Source of the DNA: Aquisalimonas sp.
GTDB lineage: Bacteria > Pseudomonadota > Gammaproteobacteria > Nitrococcales > Aquisalimonadaceae
Length of the DNA stretch: 7,422 nucleotides
Direction: 5' to 3'
Assembly: GCA_007127625.1 (NCBI GenBank)
Contig: SKYZ01000019.1
Location: 1 to 7,422, forward strand
Shown here: positions 1 through 6,050 of the stretch, one piece after another
How the letters are laid out: every line of letters begins with the position of its first letter
How positions within the stretch are numbered: position 1 is the first letter of the stretch
The notes under the pieces: model-generated
Told to the model about the DNA's origin: nothing
Seen by the model: the letters and a program-made list of their open reading frames with translations, nothing else
The model's database searches: none
Program-made: the position numbers and the translations under genes

Positions 1-21
1 CGGGGCGCGCCGCCGAGGCTC

Positions 22-858
22 TTAACTATCCTTCGGCCGGAAGCCGTACACCGGGCAGTTGATGGCATGGACCACGTCCCGGGCCACGCTGCCGACGGTG
101 AGCTTGCGGATGCCGGTGTGGCCGTGCGTGGTCATGGCCACCATGGCGCCGGGGTAGCCCGCCACGTACTCGGCGATGGTCTTGCCCGGATCCTTGCCGT
201 GGAGTACGTCCCAGTTGACCTCGAAGCCGTGGTTCCTGCGGATCTCGGCGGCCTTTGACTGCAGGTAGCCCGACTCCGCGGCGTCCTGGGCGAGGGCGGT
301 GTGGTGGACGTCCGGCGATTGCACCTGAATCAGCATCAGGCTGGCGCCGGTGGTCTTTGCAAGGGCGGCCGCCGGCTCGATCACGGCCTCGGAGAGGGCG
401 GAGCCATCCAGGCACACCAGCAATGTCTGCAGGGGGCCCTGCCAGTCCGCGCTGAACTGCGGACCGGTCAGCACCACGGGTGTATCGGAGCGGTTGAGAA
501 TGTCACTGGCAACACTGCCCAGCAGAATGTCGCCAATGGCGGTGCGGGCATGGGTGGCCATGCACACCATGGCATCCGGCGATTCCCGAATGACGCGCAT
601 CAGCGTGCCTTCCTCCTCGCCGATGGGAACGGTGTTCAGATCGGCCTTGAGCACCGAGATGGTGGGGTTCTCGATGCCGCGGCGCTCGGCTTCTCCCTGG
701 AGTGCCTTGCGGCGTTCCTCACTCTGCGATTCCGTGGGGATGATGGAGACGATATGCACGCTGCGGCCGGTCTGACGTGACAGGACGTTGGCCGGCGTCA
801 GGGCGGCGAGGGAGCGCCGGCTCCACTCGACGGGGACGATGAGTTCCTGGCTGCTCAT
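22..858 (-). CDS. Tandem-domain universal stress protein (UspA family)
   Basis: A 278-aa cytoplasmic protein with two Usp alpha/beta domains, about residues 1-132 and 143-278. Domain 1 opens with LIVPVEWS and carries THARTAIGDILLGSVA (102-117). Domain 2 opens with LLVCLDGS (145-152) and carries THGHTGIRKLTVGSVA (244-259). The second stretch fits the nucleotide-binding loop of ATP-binding Usps (G-9X-G-S), although the first glycine of the usual G-2X-G is Thr. Domain 1 has lost the Asp of the 'DGS' start and the loop glycine, so domain 2 is the likelier ATP binder; this is inference. The length matches tandem Usps. The start is supported by AGAGGAG (866-872, read on the minus strand) 7 bases upstream. 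The gene is divergent from phaC and shares a gap containing an FNR/ANR box. Known tandem Usps of Pseudomonas are induced by low oxygen through Anr, so a role in survival under oxygen or energy limitation is plausible. The family is certain; the exact role is not. Confidence 0.95.
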   Translation of the reverse strand: MSSQELIVPVEWSRRSLAALTPANVLSRQTGRSVHIVSIIPTESQSEERRKALQGEAERRGIENPTISVLKADLNTVPIGEEEGTLMRVIRESPDAMVCMATHARTAIGDILLGSVASDILNRSDTPVVLTGPQFSADWQGPLQTLLVCLDGSALSEAVIEPAAALAKTTGASLMLIQVQSPDVHHTALAQDAAESGYLQSKAAEIRRNHGFEVNWDVLHGKDPGKTIAEYVAGYPGAMVAMTTHGHTGIRKLTVGSVARDVVHAINCPVYGFRPKDS

Positions 859-940
859 GGCGACACTCCTCTTTATTCTTCAAGTATCGGTCAGGTCCTT
901 GGCGGAATACTTACTTTGCCGTAGACCGATCTGCTTACTC

Positions 941-954
941 TTGATCCGGATCAA
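941..954. promoter_or_regulatory. FNR/ANR-type binding site (perfect palindrome)
   Basis: TTGATCCGGATCAA is an exact match to the FNR/ANR consensus TTGAT-N4-ATCAA, and the N4 itself (CCGG) is also symmetric. It lies in the gap between the divergent usp and phaC genes. The centre (947.5) is 41.5 bases before the start point predicted from the -10 element at 977-982. This is seen directly in the sequence. Binding by an oxygen-sensing Fe-S regulator is inferred, and a Dnr-type or other Crp/Fnr-family regulator could use the same site. Confidence 0.85.
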
Positions 955-976
955 CAGAAGATCCTCGTTTTTTCCT

Positions 977-989
977 TGTAATGGAAGGT
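977..989 (+). promoter_or_regulatory. phaC promoter -10 element and predicted start point
   Basis: TGTAAT (977-982) matches the sigma-70 -10 consensus at 5 of 6 positions. A start point near 989 would give a leader of about 50 bases before the phaC ATG. No -35 hexamer is visible 17 bases upstream (ACAGAA at 954-959), as expected when FNR bound at -41.5 replaces -35 recognition. The start point is predicted only. Confidence 0.6.
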
Positions 990-1038
990 GATCGACCAAA
1001 TCCTTCCAATCAGGGTCGCTTTGAAGCAGGAGCAGAAA

Positions 1039-2793
1039 ATGTCCCGCGCCACAGTGCCGCAGCAAGACATCAACCCACCGGATCCGCCGTCGCCGCTGGA
1101 TCGCATGGTGCGAGTGGCCATTGGCAGGGCCACCATGGGGCTCTCGCCAGCTGCCCTGCAGCTTGCGTACCTGGATTGGGCGGTGCACTTGGCCAGTTCG
1201 CCGGGCAAGCAGGTGCAGTTGCTGGACAAGGTCCTGCGCAAGGCTGGGCGGTTCGCCCAGTATTCCCTGCATTGCCAGGACGCCGATGCCGCTCCCTGCA
1301 TTCAGCCGCTCCCCAATGACCGGCGGTTCGAGGGGGACGAGTGGCAGCAGTGGCCGTTCAACCTTGTGTACCAGTCATTCCTGCTGACACAGCAGTGGTG
1401 GCACAACGCCACCACCGGCGTACGCGGCGTGACACCCCATCACGAGGAGGTGGTGAACTTCCTCGGGCGCCAGGTCCTGGACATGATGTCGCCGAACAAC
1501 TATCTGCTGACCAATCCCGAGTTGCTGCGCCAGACCATGGACGAGGGGGGAGCCAACCTGACCCGTGGTGCCCGTTACTTCTGGGAAGACGTCCAGCGCA
1601 GTATCAGCGGCGCTTCGCCCCCGGGAGCCGAGCACTACGTTCCCGGTGAGAATGTCGCGGTGACGCCGGGCAAGGTGGTCTATCGCAACCGGCTCATGGA
1701 ACTGATCCAGTACGAGCCCGCCACGGCGCGGGTGCACCCGGAGCCGGTGCTGATCGTCCCGGCGTGGATCATGAAGTACTACATTCTGGACCTGAGCCCG
1801 GAGAACTCCCTGGTGCGTTACCTGGTGGAGCAGGGCTACACGGTGTTCGCCATCTCCTGGAAGAACCCGGATCAGGGCGACCGTGACCTGTCCCTGGACG
1901 ACTACCGCCGTTCCGGCGTCATGGCCGCGCTGGAGGCGATCAATGCCATCGTCCCGGAGAAGCCGGTGCACGGTGTTGGCTATTGCCTCGGCGGGACGCT
2001 GCTGATGATCGCGGCCGCCGCCATGGCGCGGAAAAAGGATGAGCGTCTCGCCAGCCTGACCCTGTTCGCCGCCCAGGCGGATTTCTCCGAACCCGGCGAG
2101 TTGGGCCTGTTCATCGACGACAGTCAGGTCACGTTCCTTGACGACATCATGTGGGAGACCGGTTACCTGGATGGTCGGCGCATGGCCGGCGCTTTCCAGC
2201 TCCTGCGTTCCCAGGATCTGGTCTGGTCCACCTCGGTGCGGCAGTACCTCCAGGGCGAGCGCTACCCGATGAACGACCTCATGGCCTGGAATGCCGACGC
2301 CACCCGGCTGCCCTACCGCATGCACAGCGAGTACCTCCAGCGCCTGTACCTGGACAACGAGTTTGCCGATGGCGTGTTCGAGGTGGACGACGACGCGGTG
2401 CACCTCTCCGACGTCAAGGTGCCGTTCTTCGTGGTGGGTACCGAAAAGGACCACGTGGCACCGTGGCCATCGGTCTACAAGATCAATCGCATGGCCCGCA
2501 GTCCGGTGACTTTCCTGCTCACCAACGGGGGGCATAACGCCGGCATTGTCAGCCCGCCGGACCATCCGCGGCGACGCTATCGGGTGTATACCCACCAGCC
2601 CGATGAACTCATGCTTCACGCCGACGACTTCATGGAACAGACGCCGGTACAGGAGGGCTCCTGGTGGCCCGAGTGGTTGTCCTGGCTGCAGGCACGCTCC
2701 GGCAACAAGGTGAAGCCGCCGGAGGTGGGAGTTCCGGCAGCGGGCTATGCGCCGTTGTACGATGCCCCCGGCAAGTACGTGCACAAGAAGTGA
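1039..2793 (+). CDS. phaC: Polyhydroxyalkanoate synthase (PhaC), PhaC2-like branch
   Basis: Polymerises (R)-3-hydroxyacyl-CoA into PHA at the granule surface. The protein has 584 aa, the length of class I synthases. An N-terminal helical segment (about 14-60) precedes the PhaC_N region, with RRF (95-97) and SPNNYLLTNPE (from 151). The alpha/beta-hydrolase core begins near VPAWIMKYYILDLSPENS (from 240). The lipase-like box GYCLGG places the nucleophile at Cys316. Asp471 (TEKDHVAPW) and His499 (NGGHNAG) complete the triad with the same 28-residue spacing as in Cupriavidus necator PhaC1 (Asp480, His508). GYCLGG and WIMKYY differ from the GFCVGG and WINKFY of typical class I enzymes and recall the PhaC2-like group; this subgrouping is from memory. 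ATG 1039 was chosen over the in-frame GTG at 988 because AGGAG (1028-1032) lies 6 bases before it and the protein then starts MSRATVPQQD. No phaA, phaB or phaR adjoins it, and a phasin gene lies about 4.3 kb downstream. Confidence 0.95.
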   Translation: MSRATVPQQDINPPDPPSPLDRMVRVAIGRATMGLSPAALQLAYLDWAVHLASSPGKQVQLLDKVLRKAGRFAQYSLHCQDADAAPCIQPLPNDRRFEGDEWQQWPFNLVYQSFLLTQQWWHNATTGVRGVTPHHEEVVNFLGRQVLDMMSPNNYLLTNPELLRQTMDEGGANLTRGARYFWEDVQRSISGASPPGAEHYVPGENVAVTPGKVVYRNRLMELIQYEPATARVHPEPVLIVPAWIMKYYILDLSPENSLVRYLVEQGYTVFAISWKNPDQGDRDLSLDDYRRSGVMAALEAINAIVPEKPVHGVGYCLGGTLLMIAAAAMARKKDERLASLTLFAAQADFSEPGELGLFIDDSQVTFLDDIMWETGYLDGRRMAGAFQLLRSQDLVWSTSVRQYLQGERYPMNDLMAWNADATRLPYRMHSEYLQRLYLDNEFADGVFEVDDDAVHLSDVKVPFFVVGTEKDHVAPWPSVYKINRMARSPVTFLLTNGGHNAGIVSPPDHPRRRYRVYTHQPDELMLHADDFMEQTPVQEGSWWPEWLSWLQARSGNKVKPPEVGVPAAGYAPLYDAPGKYVHKK

Positions 2794-2796
2794 CGC

Positions 2797-2837
2797 TGGT
2801 CTCGACTCCCGGGCCTGCGTGCCGGGAGTCGGGACCA
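2797..2837. terminator. Long hairpin between convergent genes, likely bidirectional terminator
   Basis: Arms 2797-2812 and 2822-2837 pair over 16 bp with a single G-T wobble (2802/2832), enclosing a 9-base loop. The inner 10 bp (CGACTCCCGG / CCGGGAGTCG) are perfect. It starts 3 bases after the phaC stop and ends 8 bases before the stop of the convergent minus-strand gene, as expected for a shared terminator. Neither strand has a T-run after the stem, so it may act as an mRNA 3'-end stabiliser or a weak or Rho-assisted terminator instead. Confidence 0.6.
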
Positions 2838-2845
2838 CCAGTGGT

Positions 2846-3277
2846 TCAGTGTTGCCCTTGTGGCCGGGTCGGACGGCACCTCGCTCGGGGCAGCCCCAGG
2901 ATCTGGTCCAGCGGCAGGGTCTCGGGGACCTCCAGGGAGCCGTCGCCGTTCAGCAGGGTGCCGGCTCGGTGACTGAAGAGCCACTGTCGCGCCCATTCCG
3001 GGGCCGTGCGGCGGGCTTCCATATCCCTGAGTACCTGTAGCAGGTCCTCGGCCGTATCCGGATCCAGCCATTCGGGCGCCACTGCGGTTGCTTGCCCGCG
3101 CAGGTGGTCGAGTTCCGGGCCGACGCATCCGCTCCAGCGTACAGGGTCGATGCGCACGCCCAGGCCTGTCAGTAGCCGGCGCAAGGCCGGCGTCAGGCGA
3201 CTGCGCAGCACCAGGGTTTCCAGCGGTGCTGTCGACGGTGGTGGAGCGTAGCCAGTATTCAGGATTGCAGTGTTCAT
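2846..3277 (-). CDS. Hypothetical protein, 143 aa
   Basis: No family recognised. The protein is soluble, with no signal peptide or membrane segment. It has a helical Leu/Arg-rich part (LVLRSRLTPALRRLLTGLG, about 22-40), a Trp-containing middle (VRWSGCVGPELDHLRG; EWLDPDTAEDLLQVL) and a basic C-terminus. Third codon positions are mostly G or C with many CTG codons, as in neighbouring genes, which supports real coding. GGGAG (3284-3288 on the minus strand) lies 6 bases before the ATG. The ATG overlaps the TGA of the 64-codon frame upstream as ATGA, suggesting translational coupling. It runs convergently into phaC, with a strong hairpin between them. The alternative 233-codon frame across this region is less likely because its start lacks similar support. 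Confidence 0.7.
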   Translation of the reverse strand: MNTAILNTGYAPPPSTAPLETLVLRSRLTPALRRLLTGLGVRIDPVRWSGCVGPELDHLRGQATAVAPEWLDPDTAEDLLQVLRDMEARRTAPEWARQWLFSHRAGTLLNGDGSLEVPETLPLDQILGLPRARCRPTRPQGQH

Positions 3278-3468
3278 GGGCTTCTCCCGTGATCGTCCGT
3301 GGGTGAGAAGCCGTCGCGGGGTTGGCGGGTGGTGGCTGCACCAGTGCCGCGGAACCTTGGCGCGAGGCTCCCGTATTGTCTTCGGCGGTATTCGGGCTCG
3401 GCGAGCACGCTCGCCACACCGTTGCGCGACAGCCCCGGATTCTCACCGGTGTTCCCCGCCTGGCTCAT
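3274..3468 (-). CDS. Possible small basic protein, 64 aa
   Basis: A short frame whose TGA overlaps the ATG of the following 143-aa gene by 4 bases. The first 28 codons have almost only G or C in third position, while the later part is less biased. The protein is Arg/Gly-rich and polar (MSQAGNTGENPGLSRNG...). The segment NGVASVLAEPEYRRR weakly recalls the 'ALxxPxFRxR' segment near the N-terminus of ribosome-rescue factor ArfA. The conserved KGKGSY-type stretch that should follow is absent, so this is a lead and not an assignment. No clear Shine-Dalgarno sequence precedes the ATG. A weak promoter lies just upstream (3498-3526), which would give a leader of about 23 bases. It could be a spurious frame. 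Confidence 0.4.
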   Translation of the reverse strand: MSQAGNTGENPGLSRNGVASVLAEPEYRRRQYGSLAPRFRGTGAATTRQPRDGFSPTDDHGRSP

Positions 3469-3650
3469 GATGTTGAGACCGGATGAAGACGAAACGCAAC
3501 ATATAGGGATTGCTGGCCTGGTGCAACCCCGTCGGGGTGCGCGCTGGCGTGCGTTGCGGCCGGTTGTCCCGGGGCGGGGTTGTGCCGTGCCGCAATCGCA
3601 TCCACAAAGGGTTACAGGACCCTGGTTTGGTGAGGAATCCGGAGGGATTG
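3469..3650. other. Divergent intergenic region
   Basis: This stretch separates the minus-strand small genes from the plus-strand 91-aa gene. Besides the weak minus promoter it holds a compact hairpin at 3523-3540 (ACCCC-GTC-GGGGT, with a GC/GC clamp and one bulged A). A G-rich tract surrounds 3568-3580. I see no convincing plus-strand promoter here. Open frames crossing it on the plus strand start from GTG or ATG without a ribosome site and look non-coding. Confidence 0.5.
3498..3526 (-). promoter_or_regulatory. Weak candidate promoter for the minus-strand small genes
   Basis: On the minus strand, TTGCAC (3521-3526) and TATGTT (3498-3503) are separated by exactly 17 bases. The -10 matches consensus at 4 of 6 positions and the -35 at 3 of 6. 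The predicted start point near 3491 lies about 23 bases before the ATG at 3468. The spacing is good, but the hexamers are poor enough to occur by chance. Confidence 0.25.
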
Positions 3651-3926
3651 ATGGCGATCTGGAAATGCTGGCTGGACGAAGCCTCTCTGCAGCGCTTCCG
3701 GCAGGAACTGCAACTGCACCACCTGCACCATGAAATCGAGGTGCCGGGGGAGCACGACCTGCCCCGCTCCCATGTGCGTCAACTCGCCATGGACAGCCTC
3801 ATGGTGCTCGCGCGACAGGAGAATCCGGAGCTGGAGCGGGCGCACCTGCATCAGCTCATGGGGGAGCTGAACATGGTCTGCGAGCCGGTGATGTCCGGTG
3901 GCGATGGCGCCTCCACCGAGGCCTGA
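3651..3926 (+). CDS. Small hypothetical protein, 91 aa
   Basis: No family recognised. It begins MAIWKCWLDEASLQRF and is mostly predicted helix, with a His cluster HHLHH (23-27) and a second Leu/His-rich helix (ERAHLHQLMGELNM). It is soluble, with no signal or membrane segment. ATG 3651 was chosen because GGAGGG (3641-3646) lies 4 bases before it. The frame is open upstream to an ATG at 3510, but that extension (rich in Cys, Gly and Arg) has no ribosome site and overlaps the hairpin region. The gene is followed by 71 bases and a new promoter, so it is probably transcribed alone or reads through into the next operon. The His cluster could bind a metal, but nothing else supports that. Confidence 0.65.
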   Translation: MAIWKCWLDEASLQRFRQELQLHHLHHEIEVPGEHDLPRSHVRQLAMDSLMVLARQENPELERAHLHQLMGELNMVCEPVMSGGDGASTEA

Positions 3927-3959
3927 TCTTTGGCGCGGCCTGTGCCTTGGCGGGGGAGT

Positions 3960-3968
3960 TGTTACACT
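3960..3968 (+). promoter_or_regulatory. Extended -10 promoter of the yigZ operon
   Basis: TGTTACACT fits an extended -10 (TGn followed by TACACT, 4 of 6 to TATAAT). No good -35 hexamer lies 16-18 bases upstream, which extended -10 promoters can tolerate. The predicted start point near 3975 gives a leader of about 23 bases to the ATG at 3998. Confidence 0.45.
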
Positions 3969-3997
3969 CTGTCCCCTTTGGTGACGAGGCGGGTTCA

Positions 3998-4504
3998 ATG
4001 ACGCGCACTGTGCAGGATTGGAGCTGGCTCGATTTCGACACCGTGCAGGTGCGCGCGCTGCTCGCCCACGCGAGCCAGTGCGGCGAGCATGAACCGACGG
4101 CGGATCAGATGCTGGAGGCGCGCTGTCGTCGCCCCGACGCGCCGAAGCCGCCCCGGGGCCAACTGCCGGCGCGCGAGCACCTGGCGCTGGACGCGGTACC
4201 CGCCGGCCTCCATGTGCGTATCGGCGAGGGCCTGTGCCTGGTCAGTAACGGGATTGGTGGCGAGCCACCGGCACCCGTGTTCGCGCCGGGGTGCGACCCC
4301 GGCCGGGATGCCGGATGGCGGGCCGCCGTCGAAGCGGTGGCCGGGGTGGAGCAGCAGGTGCTGTTCCTGCCTGCCGACGCCGTGAACGAGGTGCTGGCCG
4401 AGGCGGGCGACCGTGTCTGGCTCGGGCTGCGTCGCGATGAGGAGCGCTTCGGCGTGGAAGAGTACGGTCTGTCCGCCGTCGCCGACGCGATCAACGATGG
4501 GTGA
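3998..4504 (+). CDS. Hypothetical protein resembling DUF3085, 168 aa
   Basis: Function unknown. Residues following 'VPAGLHVRIGEGLCLVSNG', then PVFAPGCDP, a Trp and a helical 'LPADAVNEVL' stretch, recall from memory the DUF3085 pattern ('VYLMSNG ... YA.GCNP ... W'). This was not checked by a profile search. The protein is acidic and soluble, with no signal peptide. ATG 3998 was chosen over the in-frame TTG at 3947 because the TTG lies upstream of the extended -10 promoter and so outside the predicted mRNA. The ribosome site is weak (GAGGCGGG, 3986-3993). The stop overlaps the yigZ start by 8 bases, so the two genes are likely translationally coupled. Confidence 0.75.
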   Translation: MTRTVQDWSWLDFDTVQVRALLAHASQCGEHEPTADQMLEARCRRPDAPKPPRGQLPAREHLALDAVPAGLHVRIGEGLCLVSNGIGGEPPAPVFAPGCDPGRDAGWRAAVEAVAGVEQQVLFLPADAVNEVLAEAGDRVWLGLRRDEERFGVEEYGLSAVADAINDG

Positions 4505-5102
4505 CGGCTACCAGGTGCCCGCCGCCCCCGTGGAGCGGGAGCTGGTGGTGCGCCGGAGTCGGTTTATCGCCCGGGCGCAGGCCGCCGCCGAGCGCGGTCA
4601 GGCGCTGGAGGTGGTCGCCGGGGCCCGGGCAGACCATCCCGACGCGCGGCATCATTGCTGGGCCTGTCTCGTCGGTAATCCGCGTTCGGCCAGCAGTGCC
4701 GCCATGGATGATGACGGCGAGCCTGGCGGCACCGCCGGGCGTCCCATCCTGAGCGTCATCCAGCACAAGGGCATCGGGGATGTCGTGGTGGTGGTCATCC
4801 GTTACTTCGGTGGCATCAAGCTGGGCGCTGGCGGGCTTACCCGTGCCTATGCCAGGGCCACGGAACAGGCACTGGCGGCGCTGCCTCTGGTGACCCGGGA
4901 GCCGCGCCGTCGGTTGACCTTCAGGCTGGACTTCGCGCAGGAACAGGCCCTGCGCCACTGGAGTGAGGGTCATGACGCCCGGATCGACGATGTTGGCTAC
5001 GCCGACGGCGTATCAATGACGTTGACGCTGCCGGAGCGAGTGGTCGACGATCTAAATTCATTCTGTGCCGCCAGCGGCATTACCGTGGACCATGAGGAAT
5101 GA
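4497..5102 (+). CDS. yigZ: YigZ/IMPACT-family protein (UPF0029)
   Basis: A 201-aa cytoplasmic protein close to Escherichia coli YigZ in length. The N-terminal UPF0029/Impact domain carries the family signatures MDDDGEPGGTAGRPIL (70-85) and VVVVVIRYFGGIKLGAGGLT (96-115). The last 60-70 residues form a DUF1949-like ferredoxin-fold domain. Eukaryotic IMPACT proteins regulate the kinase GCN2; the bacterial role is unsettled, and translation-related or nucleic-acid functions have been suggested. The ATG at 4497 lies inside the end of the 168-aa gene (8-base overlap) with no independent ribosome site, which implies coupling. The TGA overlaps the next ATG as ATGA. The family assignment is firm; the function is not. 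Confidence 0.93.
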   Translation: MGDGYQVPAAPVERELVVRRSRFIARAQAAAERGQALEVVAGARADHPDARHHCWACLVGNPRSASSAAMDDDGEPGGTAGRPILSVIQHKGIGDVVVVVIRYFGGIKLGAGGLTRAYARATEQALAALPLVTREPRRRLTFRLDFAQEQALRHWSEGHDARIDDVGYADGVSMTLTLPERVVDDLNSFCAASGITVDHEE

Positions 5103-5464
5103 ACGAGTCCGAACGCAAGCACCTGGAACATGAACTCAATACCACTCTGGGCCGGGCCTGTGAAGCGGCCCGCGGGGAAATTCCCGGGTTCCAGTGGGTG
5201 ACCCACGTCATGGAGTATGGCGAAGTCACCACGAACATCCATGTGGTCTGGGTGTTCGACAGTAATCGCCACCTGGCCGAGGCGTTGAGAGCGGGGCACG
5301 AAGCGTACCTGAACCACCTGACCGAAGCGGCGCTGGAGGCCGCCGGCGTCTCTGTGAGTGACATTCGCCAGCACGTGGATTTCGACAGTGAAGAGGAGTG
5401 TGCGCGCGCACACGGCGGCGACTGGAAACTGCGCCTGACCTCCGAGCCGGAGTACGTCCACTGA
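5099..5464 (+). CDS. Conserved hypothetical protein, 121 aa
   Basis: A soluble protein coupled to yigZ by a 4-base ATGA overlap. It has an N-terminal helix (NESERKHLEHELNTTLGRAC), a 'GFQWVTHVMEYG' segment (30-41), a strand ending in VVWVFD (49-54), and a C-terminal FDSEEECARAHGGDW motif (95-109). I recall similar short proteins in Pseudomonas and related gammaproteobacteria, with the 'FDSEE.C..H.G.W' end and sometimes labelled 'Fis family regulator'. No Fis-like DNA-binding helix is visible here, so I would not use that name. It is probably expressed together with yigZ. Function unknown. Confidence 0.82.
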   Translation: MNESERKHLEHELNTTLGRACEAARGEIPGFQWVTHVMEYGEVTTNIHVVWVFDSNRHLAEALRAGHEAYLNHLTEAALEAAGVSVSDIRQHVDFDSEEECARAHGGDWKLRLTSEPEYVH

Positions 5465-5491
5465 CGCGGGAATCGAGCCCGGGGGTTGCAA

Positions 5492-5518
5492 TTGGCAGCC
5501 GTCGTCGCCACCCATAAT
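5492..5518 (+). promoter_or_regulatory. Candidate fxsA promoter
   Basis: TTGGCA (5492-5497, 4 of 6 to TTGACA with its TTG intact) and CATAAT (5513-5518, 5 of 6 to TATAAT) are separated by 15 bases, shorter than the usual 16-18. The start point would lie near 5525, about 36 bases before the fxsA GTG. The hexamers are good but the spacing is not ideal. Confidence 0.35.
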
Positions 5519-5560
5519 CCAGCGTTGCCTTCACTTGCCGAGAACGCGCCGAGGTGTGCC

Positions 5561-6013
5561 GTGCCCGTATTGCTTCTACTGTTGATTGTCGTTCCGCTGG
5601 TCGAGCTGTTCATCCTGATCGAAGTGGGTCAGGTCATCGGCGCACTGGCCACCATTGGCTTGTGTGTGTTGACCGCCGTCATCGGGGGTGCCCTGCTACG
5701 GCACCAGGGCCTTCAGACGCTGCAGCGTGCACGCGCCAACCTTGACCGGGGCGCCGTTCCCGCAGTGGAGATGTTCGAGGGGCTGGCGCTCGGGGTTGGC
5801 GGCATCATGTTGCTGACCCCGGGGTTCGCAACAGACGTGATCGGGTTTGCCTGTCTGATTCCGGGGACGCGCCGAATGATGATCCACGCGTTGATGCGCC
5901 GTGTCCACGTCCAGTACGGGCCGGTGCAGGGGCAAGCGTCTGAGCGACCTGCACAGGGTCGGGAGGCGATCGAGGGCGAGTACCGGCGCAGTGATCCGCC
6001 GGAGCAGCGTTGA
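5561..6013 (+). CDS. fxsA: FxsA family inner-membrane protein
   Basis: A small cytoplasmic-membrane protein of 150 aa (E. coli FxsA has 158). Hydrophobic segments lie at about 2-22, 25-46 and 74-101. The family landmarks are RHQGLQ (47-52), PAVEM (67-71), the LLTPGFATD motif (84-92) and a C-terminal EGEYRR (138-143) matching the DGEYQR of E. coli. In E. coli, overproduced FxsA relieves phage T7 exclusion by the F plasmid PifA protein; its native role is unknown. GTG 5561 was chosen because GAGG (5551-5554) precedes it by 6 bases and the protein then starts directly with the first membrane segment. A TTG at 5486 would add a 25-residue polar extension atypical of the family. fxsA often sits before groES in gammaproteobacteria, which is not the case here. 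Confidence 0.93.
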   Translation: MPVLLLLLIVVPLVELFILIEVGQVIGALATIGLCVLTAVIGGALLRHQGLQTLQRARANLDRGAVPAVEMFEGLALGVGGIMLLTPGFATDVIGFACLIPGTRRMMIHALMRRVHVQYGPVQGQASERPAQGREAIEGEYRRSDPPEQR

Positions 6014-6050
6014 TACCCTGCGAGGAACATGAATCAGTCACGATTGTCAT

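Noticed and set aside
988..1038. 17-residue N-terminal extension of PhaC from GTG 988
   Set aside because: The GTG lies at the predicted mRNA start with no ribosome site, while ATG 1039 has AGGAG at ideal spacing.
1375..2838. 487-codon minus-strand frame opposite phaC
   Set aside because: It is fully antisense to a PhaC with intact catalytic residues; long antisense frames are common in GC-rich genes, and the peptide (rich in His, Val, Gly and Arg) shows no family features.
2745..3446. 233-codon minus-strand frame overlapping the 143-aa gene
   Set aside because: It runs through the phaC end and the convergent hairpin. The 143-aa frame has a better ribosome site, a clean stop before the hairpin and stronger codon bias.
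3494..3501. ACGCAACA shared with the phasin promoter (7045-7052) as a common operator
   Set aside because: Only 8 bases are shared and the dyad partner is missing at the first site, so chance is the simplest explanation.
3523..3540. GC-rich hairpin as a terminator
   Set aside because: The stem is only 5-7 bp, with no T-run on either strand and no gene ending nearby.
3299..3733. 144-codon plus-strand frame from a GTG
   Set aside because: It has no ribosome site, overlaps the well-supported 91-aa gene in another frame and has an Arg/Pro/Gly composition typical of non-coding GC-rich frames.
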